64,000 bases of DNA from Turbatrix aceti (Eukaryota; Nematoda; Chromadorea; Rhabditida; Panagrolaimidae), in the NCBI GenBank assembly GCA_963969345.1, contig OZ017769.1, forward strand, positions 11,287,725 to 11,351,724. Reading direction: 5' to 3'. The position numbers were made by a program, and so were the translations under genes. Numbering within the stretch: the stretch's first letter is position 1; every line of letters begins with the position of its first letter. Positions 1 through 9,237 of the stretch are shown piece after piece. The notes beneath the pieces are model-generated. The model saw nothing but the letters and a program-made list of their open reading frames with translations, did no database searches and was not told the DNA's origin.

Positions 1-2
1 AA

Positions 3-878
3 TTCCGCGCGAGTGCTTTCAACCAATCCGGACGTGCGGGACAGCCTGGCTTGCTCCTCCACCCGGGTTCGCCGTGCAACGATTACAAAGGCTACTGCGA
101 CATCTTCCGCAAGTGCAGATCAGTCGATTCTAATGGGCCGCTTGCGAGACTCAAGAACCTCCTCTTCAACAAGCACACAATTCGCACTGTCACCGAATGG
201 GCACACGAGAACTGGTGGGCTTGTGTGCTCATTGGAATCGGCATTCTGCTGTTCATGGCGCTGTTTGTCAAGTGTTGCGCCGTCCACACGCCTTCGACGA
301 ACCCGAACAAGGCTCCGGCAGCACACTTCACAGACACGCTTCGACATCCCGGAACTCTCCTCCGGCGAGGCAGGCACCACCGGGGCATACCACCCCACGG
401 AAGGGTGAACGGGATCCCGGCCGGTGTGCCGCCGACTTCTGTTGCTCCATCTGCGCGTGCCAACCGCCAGAGACGCTCTCAGCCAGCTGCTGCTTCGGGT
501 TCGGCGTCGTCTGTTGCACCTGTGGCCTCCAGCCGGACCCCGGCCAACGTCTCTGCTCCACCTCTCATTGGGCCTCCGACTCCACCATCGACGTCGACGA
601 TTCCTCCTGTCGAACCACCACCGCCGTACTCTGTCACCGATCCATCGTTGTCGAGTTCTGCATCCACGTCGATAGGACCTTTTGGTAGTATCTTGGTCCC
701 GGCACCTCTTCCCGGTGCCCCAGCTCCGCCACCGCCTACAGCCCCCGCTCCCATGCTGCCGATCATCCCCGGCCAGGGCCCTAAGCCAGGCAGAAGGCAG
801 CGAAACAAGGCGGACGACAACAGCACGGGCAAAAACAAATCAGCTGTCAGTGGTGGCAACAAACGATCTGCGAGGTAG
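3..878 (+). CDS. ADAM10: ADAM10 (Kuzbanian/SUP-17) metalloprotease, C-terminal part
   Basis: The window opens inside the last exon, so the metalloprotease and disintegrin domains lie upstream. What remains is the end of the cysteine-rich stalk (GSPCNDYKGYCDIFRKC, as in ADAM10), the conserved stretch DSNGPLARLKNLLFN, one transmembrane helix (about WWACVLIGIGILLFMALFV) and a cytoplasmic tail that begins CCAVHTPSTNPN and soon reaches LLRRGRHHR, matching the human tail start. ADAM10 is the membrane alpha-secretase that sheds Notch and other ectodomains. After the basic stretch the tail continues for about 160 residues rich in Pro, Ser, Ala and Thr, including PPPPYS, which is much longer than in human ADAM10. 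TAG ends it at 876-878; an AATAAA lies near 1080. The family call is strong; the tail is lineage-specific. Confidence 0.93.
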   Translation, partial: FRASAFNQSGRAGQPGLLLHPGSPCNDYKGYCDIFRKCRSVDSNGPLARLKNLLFNKHTIRTVTEWAHENWWACVLIGIGILLFMALFVKCCAVHTPSTNPNKAPAAHFTDTLRHPGTLLRRGRHHRGIPPHGRVNGIPAGVPPTSVAPSARANRQRRSQPAAASGSASSVAPVASSRTPANVSAPPLIGPPTPPSTSTIPPVEPPPPYSVTDPSLSSSASTSIGPFGSILVPAPLPGAPAPPPPTAPAPMLPIIPGQGPKPGRRQRNKADDNSTGKNKSAVSGGNKRSAR

Positions 879-1433
879 AAATCATCCGCTTCAACAACGA
901 AACCGTTGCCAAGACTGCTGTCACAACGAATATTGTTTTACTTTTGGTCAACAACGTGTATTCTTGGTCTCGTCACTCTAATCTGTGTATTGCGTATTTT
1001 TTCCTCTTTTATAATTCTGAATCTACTCTACTGATACAAACCATTTGAACTATTTGTGTTCATCCTTGTGGTAGAGGCAAATAAAAAATTGAATTTCTTA
1101 TTTAGAAAATTGACAAGAACTTTGGATCATATTTATGGATTATATTTATAACTGATTTTGTAAATATAGAGCCACGAATGATAATGTATTCAAATCCAGA
1201 CTTGCCACATTTTTTTTGAAGACTTTGAAAGCTGACACAAATATTATAGTAAGCTCAGCATAGTTTGGAAGCAGTAGGGTCGCTGATGGATAAGGAATAT
1301 CCGTTTGCCAAATTGACATCTTCTTTTACCGTAATTAGTCACGCGCCAAAATTTGTATAATAATAGATTTCAATCGCAGAAATCTTGCCATTTGCACATT
1401 TATGATTATAATCCGTTCTTATACCTCTCAACA
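879..1433. other. intergenic: ADAM10 3' UTR and upstream region of the next gene
   Basis: AT-rich, no convincing ORF. AATAAA near 1080 is a plausible polyadenylation signal for ADAM10. The remainder should hold the promoter of the four-TM gene. Confidence 0.5.
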
Positions 1434-2611
1434 ATGTTTCCCGCAAAACTAGAACGCGGAAGGCGGGAAGACGAGGTGCTTTCGCTTGAATACAGCAAGA
1501 GTCTACGTCAAACCGGCGACCCTGTAACCAGTGGCCCGTACGGTGGATCTGTGCATTATGATATCGATGCTTACGTAAGTTTATCTGTATTTATGATGCC
1601 AGCCAAAGTTGCCTCGATTATGTATGTTTTTAGGAATCCGCTTTCAATAGACAACGTAGCCGGTTTCTCTGGTACGTAGAATGCATTCTAAGTTTGCTTC
1701 TCGGTCTTTCTTTTTGCATCCACTCGCTCTATATCTGGCAACTTCATAAGTTTATTGCCGTAACCAACTATTACTGGGTAAGTAGGTATTTCAGATTTTT
1801 TTTGAAATTTGTTTTGTTTTTATAGGATTTTGGTCAAGAGAATCTCAAGGACCCTGACATACACAAACTCTCAAGGTATAATCGAATTTTCTGTCTTTGC
1901 GTGTTTATGGTTCTATCAGCATCGGATTCGCCATCTACTGTGACATTTGGCCTTGTCATCTGTATCTTTACTGTAGCGATGTTGACCAGGAAAGAAAAGC
2001 GCTCGTTGGAACTGAAAGTGCTTCAAGGCTTCATGCTGCTTTCCCTGCTTGCTTCAACGGGCTTCTTCATGTCGGCTTTCTACTATCAGTTGCACAAAAC
2101 AGACGATTTTATCATCAAAACCAGTTACGCGGCACTTCGAGTTGAATTTCTCTAGGTGCAACTACAGAGACAGTTTCCAAACTTTAGCCGGCCGCTTGCT
2201 CATTGGGAGCAGGAACCAGCGAATGTTGTGTTAATAATCTACGCTTGCTGTTTCAGGATTTTTAGCGTTGTGCCTCAGATAGGCAAGTGGCAGCGTGGTA
2301 TTCTCTTCGAAAACGCATTTTCACCACTCGTCACTGCGCTTCTTGCACTATTGATTTGCATTACACTGGCCTTCAAGTGTCTCATTCGACGGAGAAGGAT
2401 CCGAGTCATGAACACTGTTTTTGATTCTCATATTTATGCAGAAGAGCTGGTGCGCCACAATGTGACCACTCAGCTGGCAGAGCTGTCAAGCAAGGACAAA
2501 GAAGTCTATGGCAACATTTATCCATACCGTCCGAGACCAAAGAGCAAGATGATGAAAACGAGGACCACCCAGGATGCTGCTGCTACCCAGGATGAAAAAA
2601 CAAAAAAATGA
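1434..2611 (+). CDS. unknown four-transmembrane protein
   Basis: Multi-exon gene, about 300 residues. Exons 1434-1574, 1634-1777 and 1826 onward join in frame with good GT-AG borders. The start MFPAKLERGRREDE is hydrophilic; four hydrophobic helices follow (around FLWYVECILSLLLGLSF, FGLVICIFTVAML, GFMLLSLLASTGFFMSAF and LVTALLALLICITLAF), then a basic cytoplasmic tail containing YPYRPRPKSK. The third border is unsure: the frame meets TAG at 2153-2155 and reopens after it. An intron about 2089-2256 restores one frame, but its donor (GTTGCA) is weak. I do not recognise the family. It converges on the lysine-rich gene, with stops about 67 bp apart. Confidence 0.6.
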
Positions 2612-2678
2612 GGTTATAGTTTTGTTGTTGATCGGGAAATAAAAATAAGTTTGAGATGAATGAAAAAAATCGAGGCAG

Positions 2679-3958
2679 TCACTCAGGCAAGGTTATCTTC
2701 TGTTCAACAGAATCCAGATCAGGAGCAGGAAACGGGATTGTGGAGAGATCGACAGGGGTGGAGGGGCTCGGTTTCGCTTCGATTGGAGGAATCGAAATTG
2801 TCGTGGTCGCAGACGGAAAGGTAGATGATACGAGGGGTAGAAGAGCGGCATCGATGGGATTCAGAGCATCGGACGCCGTCAGCGGGAAGTTTGCAGTGGG
2901 AGCACCACCAATGCGTTCGACAAACTTCCTGGTAAGTCGCTCCCGAAGTTCTCGCTCTTTGGCTTCGCATTCCGTTCTCATGAGAGCCGTTACGACGTCT
3001 TCTTCCTTCGCTGGTGATTCCTCATTCACGCCCTCGACCTCGTCCTCTGCTTCGTCTTCGGTAGGAGTGTCGGGTTCGTATTCATCAGAGGTGTGCGAGA
3101 GATCCCTGTCTGAAAATCAGCAACTTAAGGGGGTGAAAGTTGATCCCATTTACAAAACCGACCTTCGATATAGGATCGAAGCCTTTCTTTTGACATGGTC
3201 GATGCTAGAGAAATGAGCTTGTCTTGCAACTCGTTGAGCGATAAATGCTGAAAAAATAATTCCAAAATACCAAACATACACAGCCAGAAGTAACAAAATA
3301 GCGTCAAAAAAGTTTACTTCGTTATAGACTGCAAAACAAAAAGTAATAAAACGGTAAAAAAATGTGTCACTTCGTTTTAGACAATACGACTAAAAGTAAC
3401 AAAATATATAGCTTTAACCTTGCAAAATAAAATAAAAACATCCCCACACAAAATGGCGAACCTGAAGTTCATCTGGGCACGCCCGTTCAATAAATCCCTT
3501 TCTCAGAGTTGTGAAAGCCTGCTTAACAATTTCCGATCGATCGTAAGCAAATTCCCGGAGCGGCAGAAACACATCTAAAAATCGATTGAAATGAAACTTT
3601 AAAACTACAGTCAACGAACCCGAATCAATAGTCTTCAGCTTCTGTCTGTGAAGCATCCGCTTGAGTTTTTGATGCCGAGGCGGCGTTCTGAGAACCTCCT
3701 CAATCTTGGCATACTCGTCATCGCTCGACAACTCAGAGGCACTCGGAGTCTTTCGCTTAGGTTTCTTGAACTTGCGTTTCTCTTTCTCCTTCTTCGAGCT
3801 TTTACGCTTTCGTCGGTGGTGATGCGAATCATCTTCGCTGTCGTCGTGCCGTTTCTTGTGTTCCCTGAAACGATCAAAAACTGAAAATAGCAAAAAAACC
3901 GTAAAACTTACTTCTTCTTTGACTTTTTTTTGTCTTTCGACAAATCACCGCTACCCAT
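2679..3958 (-). CDS. lysine-rich, probably nuclear protein of unknown family
   Basis: Five exons on the minus strand: 3958-3912, 3864-3620, 3574-3462, 3247-3163 and 3109-2679, all joining in frame, 306 residues. The start MGSGDLSKDKKKSKKK leads into a Lys/Arg/His-rich segment (HKKRHDDSEDD, HHHRRKRKSSKKEKEK), typical of nuclear or splicing-associated proteins. A middle part (DVFLPLREFAYDRSEIVKQAF, then LSLNELQDKLISLASTMSKERLRSYIEG) looks helical and folded. It is followed by an acidic stretch, a charged helix (AKERELRERLTRKFVERIGG) and a Pro/Ser/Thr-rich end. No known domain is recognised with confidence. The charged N-terminus suggests nuclear localisation, which is inference. A short copy of its lysine-rich exon lies at 6112-6151. 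Confidence 0.7.
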
Positions 3959-4309
3959 GATTGAATCTAAAAAAAGGATAAAAAATGAAGAAAAAAATTA
4001 TAAAAACGCTGAGAAATTTCACGAAAGCCTCTGGATATTTGCATGCGGAGAGCACTAAACTTGTCAATCATACATTGAACGTAACTGAAGCATGAAATTT
4101 TGTAAGAAAGAAAAAACGGATCCAAAAACCAGCTGACTTACCCGAAGACCTAATTGCAAAAAAATCGTCGACAAACAACTCCCAGCACGAAATTTTTTTC
4201 GCGTTATTGAAAAATTTGCTCTTTTTTTATAACCGATCGCTGGGCGTTTATGATTTTTGTAACGTAATTTGCCATCTGTTTACTTGCCGTGCCTACTTGA
4301 AACTAAAAC
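3959..4309. other. divergent intergenic region
   Basis: About 350 bp between the start of the lysine-rich gene (-) and the microprotein gene (+). No ORF; probably a shared promoter region. Confidence 0.5.
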
Positions 4310-4568
4310 ATGCCGCATCGGATTCTGCGGCAGTTTCTTAACGATGAACGCGTTATTCGACAGGTTGGTTTTTAAATGTGCGCCGTGATCATTCCTGTCA
4401 TATTTTTTTAAGCTTGCCGACTCAAGATTTATGCGTGGTGCTGCACGTATATTTGTATCCCTGCTCTTTCGAGGCAAAGAATCCCTCCAGAAGTCATCGC
4501 TGTCAAGGCGACTCACCGTCTTCTCTGACACATTCAAAGACGAGTTTCAGAAGTCACTGAAAAAATGA
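4310..4568 (+). CDS. NCBP2AS2-like microprotein
   Basis: Two-exon gene, easy to miss by size. Exon 1 4310-4363 and exon 2 4413-4568, with a 49-nt intron ending TTTTTTTAAG; 69 residues. Exon 1 encodes MPHRILRQFLNDERVIRQ and exon 2 continues LADSRFMRGAARIFVSLLFR, ending in a helix with FKDEFQKSLKK. The pattern (start helix, then LxxSRxxRxAAxxxxxxLxRG, then FxxxFxxEL) matches the vertebrate protein encoded by NCBP2AS2, a small conserved protein of poorly defined role. Its stop is 43 bp from the end of convergent DUS4L. Intron phase and splice sites support it as a real gene; the family assignment rests on pattern memory. Confidence 0.72.
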
Positions 4569-4611
4569 TTTTTTCTCTTATTAGGTTACTTGATGACTTA
4601 TAAATTAGCTT

Positions 4612-5904
4612 TTACTCGCTTTCAAGGACACCAATTTGCCTAAGAAATGTGAGCATATGAGGAACAGACGAACAATTGTTGAAATTCTGCCTTTCTCGTC
4701 TGCCAAGTAGCATTCTGAGCATGAAAACGAGGTGTTGGTGAAAGTGATCAAAGGAGATCCCTTCGGATAACGCTTCTCGCACAAACATGGATATGACATC
4801 TGACGAGGGACGGGAGTAGCCCAGAAAAAGTGCAGGATTGGACAGGAGCCCGTTGGCTACCATCACACCTGAAAGCAGAAAAAAGTAGTCCAGAACACAA
4901 AAATACCTTAACTGAAGTAACAAAAAACACGTATTACGCAAGTTTTGACGCAATAAATTCCAAAAAAGCTTACCGTCAGCCTGTGTATCCTTGGCAAGCG
5001 CCAAAGCTTCATCCATAGTTTGGACACCGCCATTGACATAAAGTGGAATCCGAATAGCTGATTTGACGACGCTGACAACGCCTGGTTGTGTAGGACCATG
5101 TCCTCCGTCTTCAACGATTCTTGTGTGCAGCGCTATTCTATCGATGCCGGCTTTTTCGAGCTGAGAAATAATTATATCGGTTTTGGTTCATTTGAAAGTA
5201 AACATACCATTTGGCACATTTCAACGGTGGCTCTGTCATCACGGAGAATACGAAGCTTGGCGGAGAACGGGATATTGATATCAGATGGAAGCCGGGCTTT
5301 GCCCTGATGAACAATGTCCGCGATGAGTTCTGGACGGGTAAGGAGTGCCGAGCCACAGCCAAGACCTCGGACGTCTGACTTTGGACACCCGCAGTTTAAA
5401 TCAATACCTGATACGTATCTGAAATGAAAACTACTTTTGTTTGGCTTAAAAACAAAAACAAACCGGCAAGTCTGCTCAACAGCATCTCCAAAATCGACTC
5501 CATTTGAAGCTGCAAACTGAATAATGGGCCGATCATTGCCGATCGTATGTCCCCACGAGGATATTCTGTGTTTCCGACTTCTTCCCATCGCGTCGGCAAA
5601 CGTCATCGAAGAGTAGACAATATCGCAGCCAAATGCCTTGACGACCCGTCGAAATGCCACGCTACAATATAAAATTTGAAGTTCGCTTTGCGATTAACGT
5701 TCGATACTTACTTTGAATACCGAACCATCGGGGCTGCTATGAAAAGTGGTACTTTTTCAAGTCCATAAGAACTGGCATGGAGGCTTTTGTCCTAAAGATC
5801 ATCAAAAGTACGAGAAAGGCGACTAAAAAGGGACGTACCGCAATCGCAGTATCATAAACTTGCGGTACGTCTAGTATACTGTCGACGTCCAATGAAGAAG
5901 TCAT
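4612..5904 (-). CDS. DUS4L: tRNA-dihydrouridine(20a/20b) synthase, DUS4L-like
   Basis: Six exons (minus): 5904-5839, 5791-5712, 5661-5464, 5418-5208, 5160-4974 and 4868-4612, all in phase. Dus enzymes are flavoproteins that reduce specific uridines in the tRNA D-loop. Visible signatures: PLFIAAPMVRYSN at the start of the FMN barrel, IQFAASNG, the catalytic-loop motif SGIDLNCGCPKSDVRGLGCGSALL with its active-site Cys, ALHTRIVEDG, IPLYVNGGVQTM and GVMVANGLLSNPALF. The C-terminal helices contain HFHQHLVFML, as in DUS4L. About 332 residues from MTSSLDVD, near the human length. An in-frame ATG lies further upstream (MLCLNDIL), but the sequence after the chosen start fits better. Confidence 0.93.
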
Positions 5905-6235
5905 CGAAGAATCGATCCTATGATCGGGAAAGGATCCACACAAAATATCATTCAAACACAACATAAGCCTAAACAAAATCAGGGAACACTGTGTAACATA
6001 AAAAGCAAAGTGGTCTCTGTCACTGCTGTTTCTTGTCATGGTCAAGACTTAAAATGGCTCGTGCCGTTTTTTTTGTGACCTTGGCCTCGCGCTTATAACG
6101 GGTTTATGACGAAAGCTCGAAGAAGGAAAAAGAGAAGCGCAAGTTCAAGAATTCCAAGCCAGACACGATTTCGGAAAAGTGCTTTATGCCTTGTACACCA
6201 AATCAAATGAATTTATTACAATAAAAAAATGAACG
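5905..6235. other. intergenic between DUS4L and WAC, with a duplicated exon scrap
   Basis: Mostly non-coding. Holds the 5' end of the DUS4L transcript, the end of the WAC transcript, and a 40-bp near-copy of the lysine-rich exon (6112-6151). Confidence 0.5.
6112..6151 (+). pseudogene. fragment copied from the lysine-rich gene
   Basis: The plus strand here (AAAGCTCGAAGAAGGA... ending AAGTTCAAGAA) matches the minus strand of 3763-3802 in the lysine-rich gene with about two differences in 40 bases. It has no start, splice sites or open continuation. Low complexity could explain part of the match, but the exact order of codons (SSKKEKEKRKFK) argues for a copy. Confidence 0.5.
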
Positions 6236-7308
6236 TTAAAAAAACCCGTTTTGTTCGAGAGCGTCGGCTTCCTTGCTTGAAAACTTGGCTCGGGTATCTA
6301 GAAGAAGCCTCTCGACCTGTGAAGACGTAATGAGTTGACGCACGGTGACGCTATCGCGAATGGTCTCAACAATTTCTCGATCAATTTCTTCGATGCGTTC
6401 CGAAAGCCGACGAAGTTCAGAGTCCGTGCCACCGCCTTCTGAATCCAGACCATATTCACGGAGTTTCGTAATAAAAGCTGGATTAATGAGTTCACGAAGC
6501 TCAGCATCGGTGAACTTGGACTCCACGGGTTCGTTGGCGTCATCTGTGGTAGTGGAAGGTTTACGATCAAAATCTCTGGGAGGAGGACGTTCACGCATTC
6601 GGGGATCGGCAGCTACTTTTGTTGACATTCCATTTTCAAGTTTCGACTGAACAACCCGGGCATGCGCCTCAGCACCCGATATCCGACCATGGCCATGGGC
6701 GCTCGTCGTCGGCTTGATTGCCGCTTCGTGTCTCATGAATTGTTGATGCGCAATTGGAGGTGGTGGCTTCGTGGGATCGTAACCTTCGGGTAGGCGACCC
6801 ATCAAGGGGGTGTGCGTTGATCGGTGCGAATCCTGACGACCCATTGGAATCAAGGAAGTGGCAGACATCGTTGACCGATGCACGTCTTGGCGACCCACAG
6901 GTGTAGATGAAGGTACGCGGTGAGAATCTTGGCGTCCAATCGAACTGGTAGAAGCCGGCAAACGATGGGAGTCGGTTTTGTGAAGCATTTCTGGTGGCAC
7001 CGGAGGAGGCGCAATGGTTGGAGTTTTAAGGGGCTTTTCGTCTTTTTTGCCTATAAAAACGGGAAAACATGTGTAAAAACAGTAGTCAGCTAACAAAACA
7101 TAAATTCTAACTACAAAAAAGCTATCTCACGATATACGGTAACATAAGCTGAAAAACAAAACATACCCGACTTGGCTTCCATCATTTTATCATGTTCACG
7201 CCATTCTTGGGGTTTTGCCCACTGTGACTGCTGCGTGAGAGAATTGTAGTAATAAACCTTGCCGGATCTGCTGGTTTGCTCTTTCCAGTGTCCAAATTGC
7301 TGCGTCAT
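6236..7308 (-). CDS. WAC: WAC-like adaptor with WW domain and C-terminal coiled coil
   Basis: Two exons (minus): 7308-7167 and 7050-6236, 318 residues. The WW domain is right at the N-terminus: HWKEQTSRSGKVYYYNSLTQ then SQWAKPQEW, with both tryptophans and the YYY core, closest to WAC, a nuclear adaptor for RNF20/40 and histone H2B ubiquitination. A long low-complexity middle holds four near-repeats of GRQDSHR/GRQDVHR and then PPPPIAHQQFMRHE. The C-terminus (ELINPAFITKLREYGLDSEG, then heptad-like LSERIEEIDREIVETIRDSV) is a probable coiled coil. Family call from the WW domain plus this architecture. It is divergently arranged with the COP9 gene, starts 223 bp apart. Confidence 0.78.
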
Positions 7309-7531
7309 GATAACGAAGAAGCTGAATACACGCGAGAATCGAATCGAAAGTAACAACAACGAAAAAGCCGAGCAAAGCGAAATTGTGTTCACTTTTTTAT
7401 GCTCACTTTTTTGTTGTGTTGTTTGTGGTTTCAGAGCGAAATGCGCACGCAGCTGCATTTTTTGGTATTGTGTTCCGTTCCTTTTTCAATCTTCGCCGTT
7501 TTCTGGTCGCCAATAAATTTTACAGAACGTA

Positions 7532-8008
7532 ATGGAGGTCAATTCTACGAAGCTGCAGTGCCTTTGTCATCTGGTGTCTACGAGAACCGTGATTCCCTAC
7601 AACGAGCTTTTGAACAAGCTGGATTTCAGTACGAAACAGGAATTGGAGGATTTCGTTATCGCTACTGTCCAGAACGGTTATGTTGAGGTTTGTTTTTATA
7701 TATTTTTTTCCTTTCTTTGTTTTCACTTGTTTGTTTAGGCACGTTTGGATCCTCTGAACGAAGAACTCGAAGTTACGGATTACAAGGATGCCAGTACGCC
7801 GGAAACTGAGCTTGCAAGCATGGAAAGCATCCTTCAGTCCTGGGAAGAATACACAATTGGCTTCATCCGGGATTTGCAATCCATCGTTGTGCAATCCGAT
7901 GAAGCCCTCAAAGAACGCAATGAAAAGGACAAGAAAATCGCCTGTGATGTCTCCGAAAACGGCCATGGTACCGCTGGACCAAAGGATCCCAAAATGGCTC
8001 GTCGTTGA
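7532..8008 (+). CDS. COPS7: COP9 signalosome subunit 7-like, N-truncated
   Basis: Two exons, 7532-7687 and 7739-8008, 141 residues. It begins inside the winged-helix half of the PCI domain: LQCLCHLVSTRTVIPYNELL, KLDFSTKQELEDFVIATVQNGYVEARLDP corresponds to the CSN7 region that normally follows about 110 residues of helical repeats. It continues through the CSN7-type tail helix (SMESILQSWEEYTIGFIRDLQ). CSN7 is a scaffold subunit of the complex that removes NEDD8 from cullins. A TTTTACAG precedes the ATG by a few bases, so the ATG could lie just after a splice acceptor. No exon for the missing half was found upstream, where the WAC gene starts only 223 bp away. Confidence 0.75.
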
Positions 8009-8519
8009 TTCGTGTTGATCTGTCCCCATTGTTGTTTTTTCTTTGTTCAGCTGAGTTGTAATTTATGATACTGCTGTGGTATTCGCAATTTATGCATGTG
8101 TAAAAAGATAAAAAAAATAAAAAATAATTTTAGTGATCCGCTAATCTGCTTACAAACCGTTGATCTGTCTGCCCGCCTTGCAAAACGTAATACTTATGTA
8201 ATACTAACGGATTCAGACAGAACAAAGTTGTTATTTGATTTGTTCGTAAAAAAAATGAACATACCTAAAATGATATCCGTTACGTTCAAATCCGCAAACC
8301 GTTGATCTGTCCCGCCGACAATTGTTTGCATTGTGCGCGCAGAATAAATAGTGATCGCTCTAAATTTCTAAGCTTTCGCTCTTGATTAGTCATCCAAAAA
8401 ATAATACACGATTTTAATTGCCGTCAAAATTTCTTTGAGATTGTTGCAAAATGGTTTTATCTTAAATACCAGTTGTAAATTATGATTTTGTCGCGTTATT
8501 ATGTTATACGTGCAGGTTA
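8009..8519. other. intergenic, AT-rich
   Basis: 3' UTR of the COP9 gene, then AT-rich sequence without a gene. The short phrase CCGTTGATCTGTC occurs twice (near 8158 and 8299), the only internal repeat noticed. Confidence 0.5.
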
Positions 8520-8985
8520 CAAGGTGTTGCATGTCGTGTAACTTACACGCATGGTGGCGAAGCGGGAGAATCTCCCAATTCTCTCGGGAGAATTTCTCCG
8601 GAGATTCTCCCGGGTAAAAAAATTCTCCCGGGAAATTTAAAAATAATTATACGGGAAATAATGAAACAAATAATGAAAAATCCGTGTTTTTATAAATTGC
8701 TGTAACAGAAATGCGTTAGTGACGTGCCGAAGCAGATCAGAACTGTCTGTTTTGATTTTTATGTCGTTTATTAATTTTTTACGGCGGGAAACATTTTTGG
8801 ATATTTTTTGGCAAACTGATTCTCCCGGGAGATTTTCTCCCGGGATGCAATCTCCCGGGAGATTTCGCCACTTTGCTTACACGAGCTACACGACGAAAAT
8901 TCATGTAAATGCGTTGAAAACAAGGGGAAAATCATGTAAATCAGTGAATTTTCGTCGTGTAACTTACACGACATGCAACGCCTTG
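8520..8985. mobile_element. hAT-type MITE, 466 bp
   Basis: Terminal inverted repeats start CAAGGTGTTGCATGTCGTGT at 8520 and, read inward from the other end, CAAGGCGTTGCATGTCGTGT at 8985; 21 of the first 22 bases match. Both sides are flanked by the 8-bp target duplication GCAGGTTA (8512-8519 and 8986-8993). Inside are many copies of the palindrome TCTCCCGGGAGA and a subterminal hairpin (CACGACGAAAATTCA near 8889 with its complement near 8945). No transposase ORF, so it is non-autonomous. Eight-bp duplications are the mark of hAT elements. Confidence 0.85.
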
Positions 8986-9237
8986 GCAGGTTACGGCATA
9001 ATTTATTTTTTTGTGAACCGCTGTTTTCCTTTGACTAGATAATTTGAAGTAAAAAAATTTAGACATTTTTTTTCTTTGAGTAACGTTCACATTAGCTGAT
9101 ATACGGTATAACGTTACTTTTATCATAAATCAACGTGCGTGTTACGGTTTTATGTTTTACTTGCTTTTTTGATACTCATTTGAGCTTTATCTTGCCAATT
9201 CCAAGCAAAACTTGAATGTTTTTTATTTTTAGCCCAA

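Noticed and set aside
1876..1919. Possible 44-nt intron in the four-TM gene
   Set aside because: Splicing it shifts the frame and destroys the second and third membrane helices; reading through keeps them.
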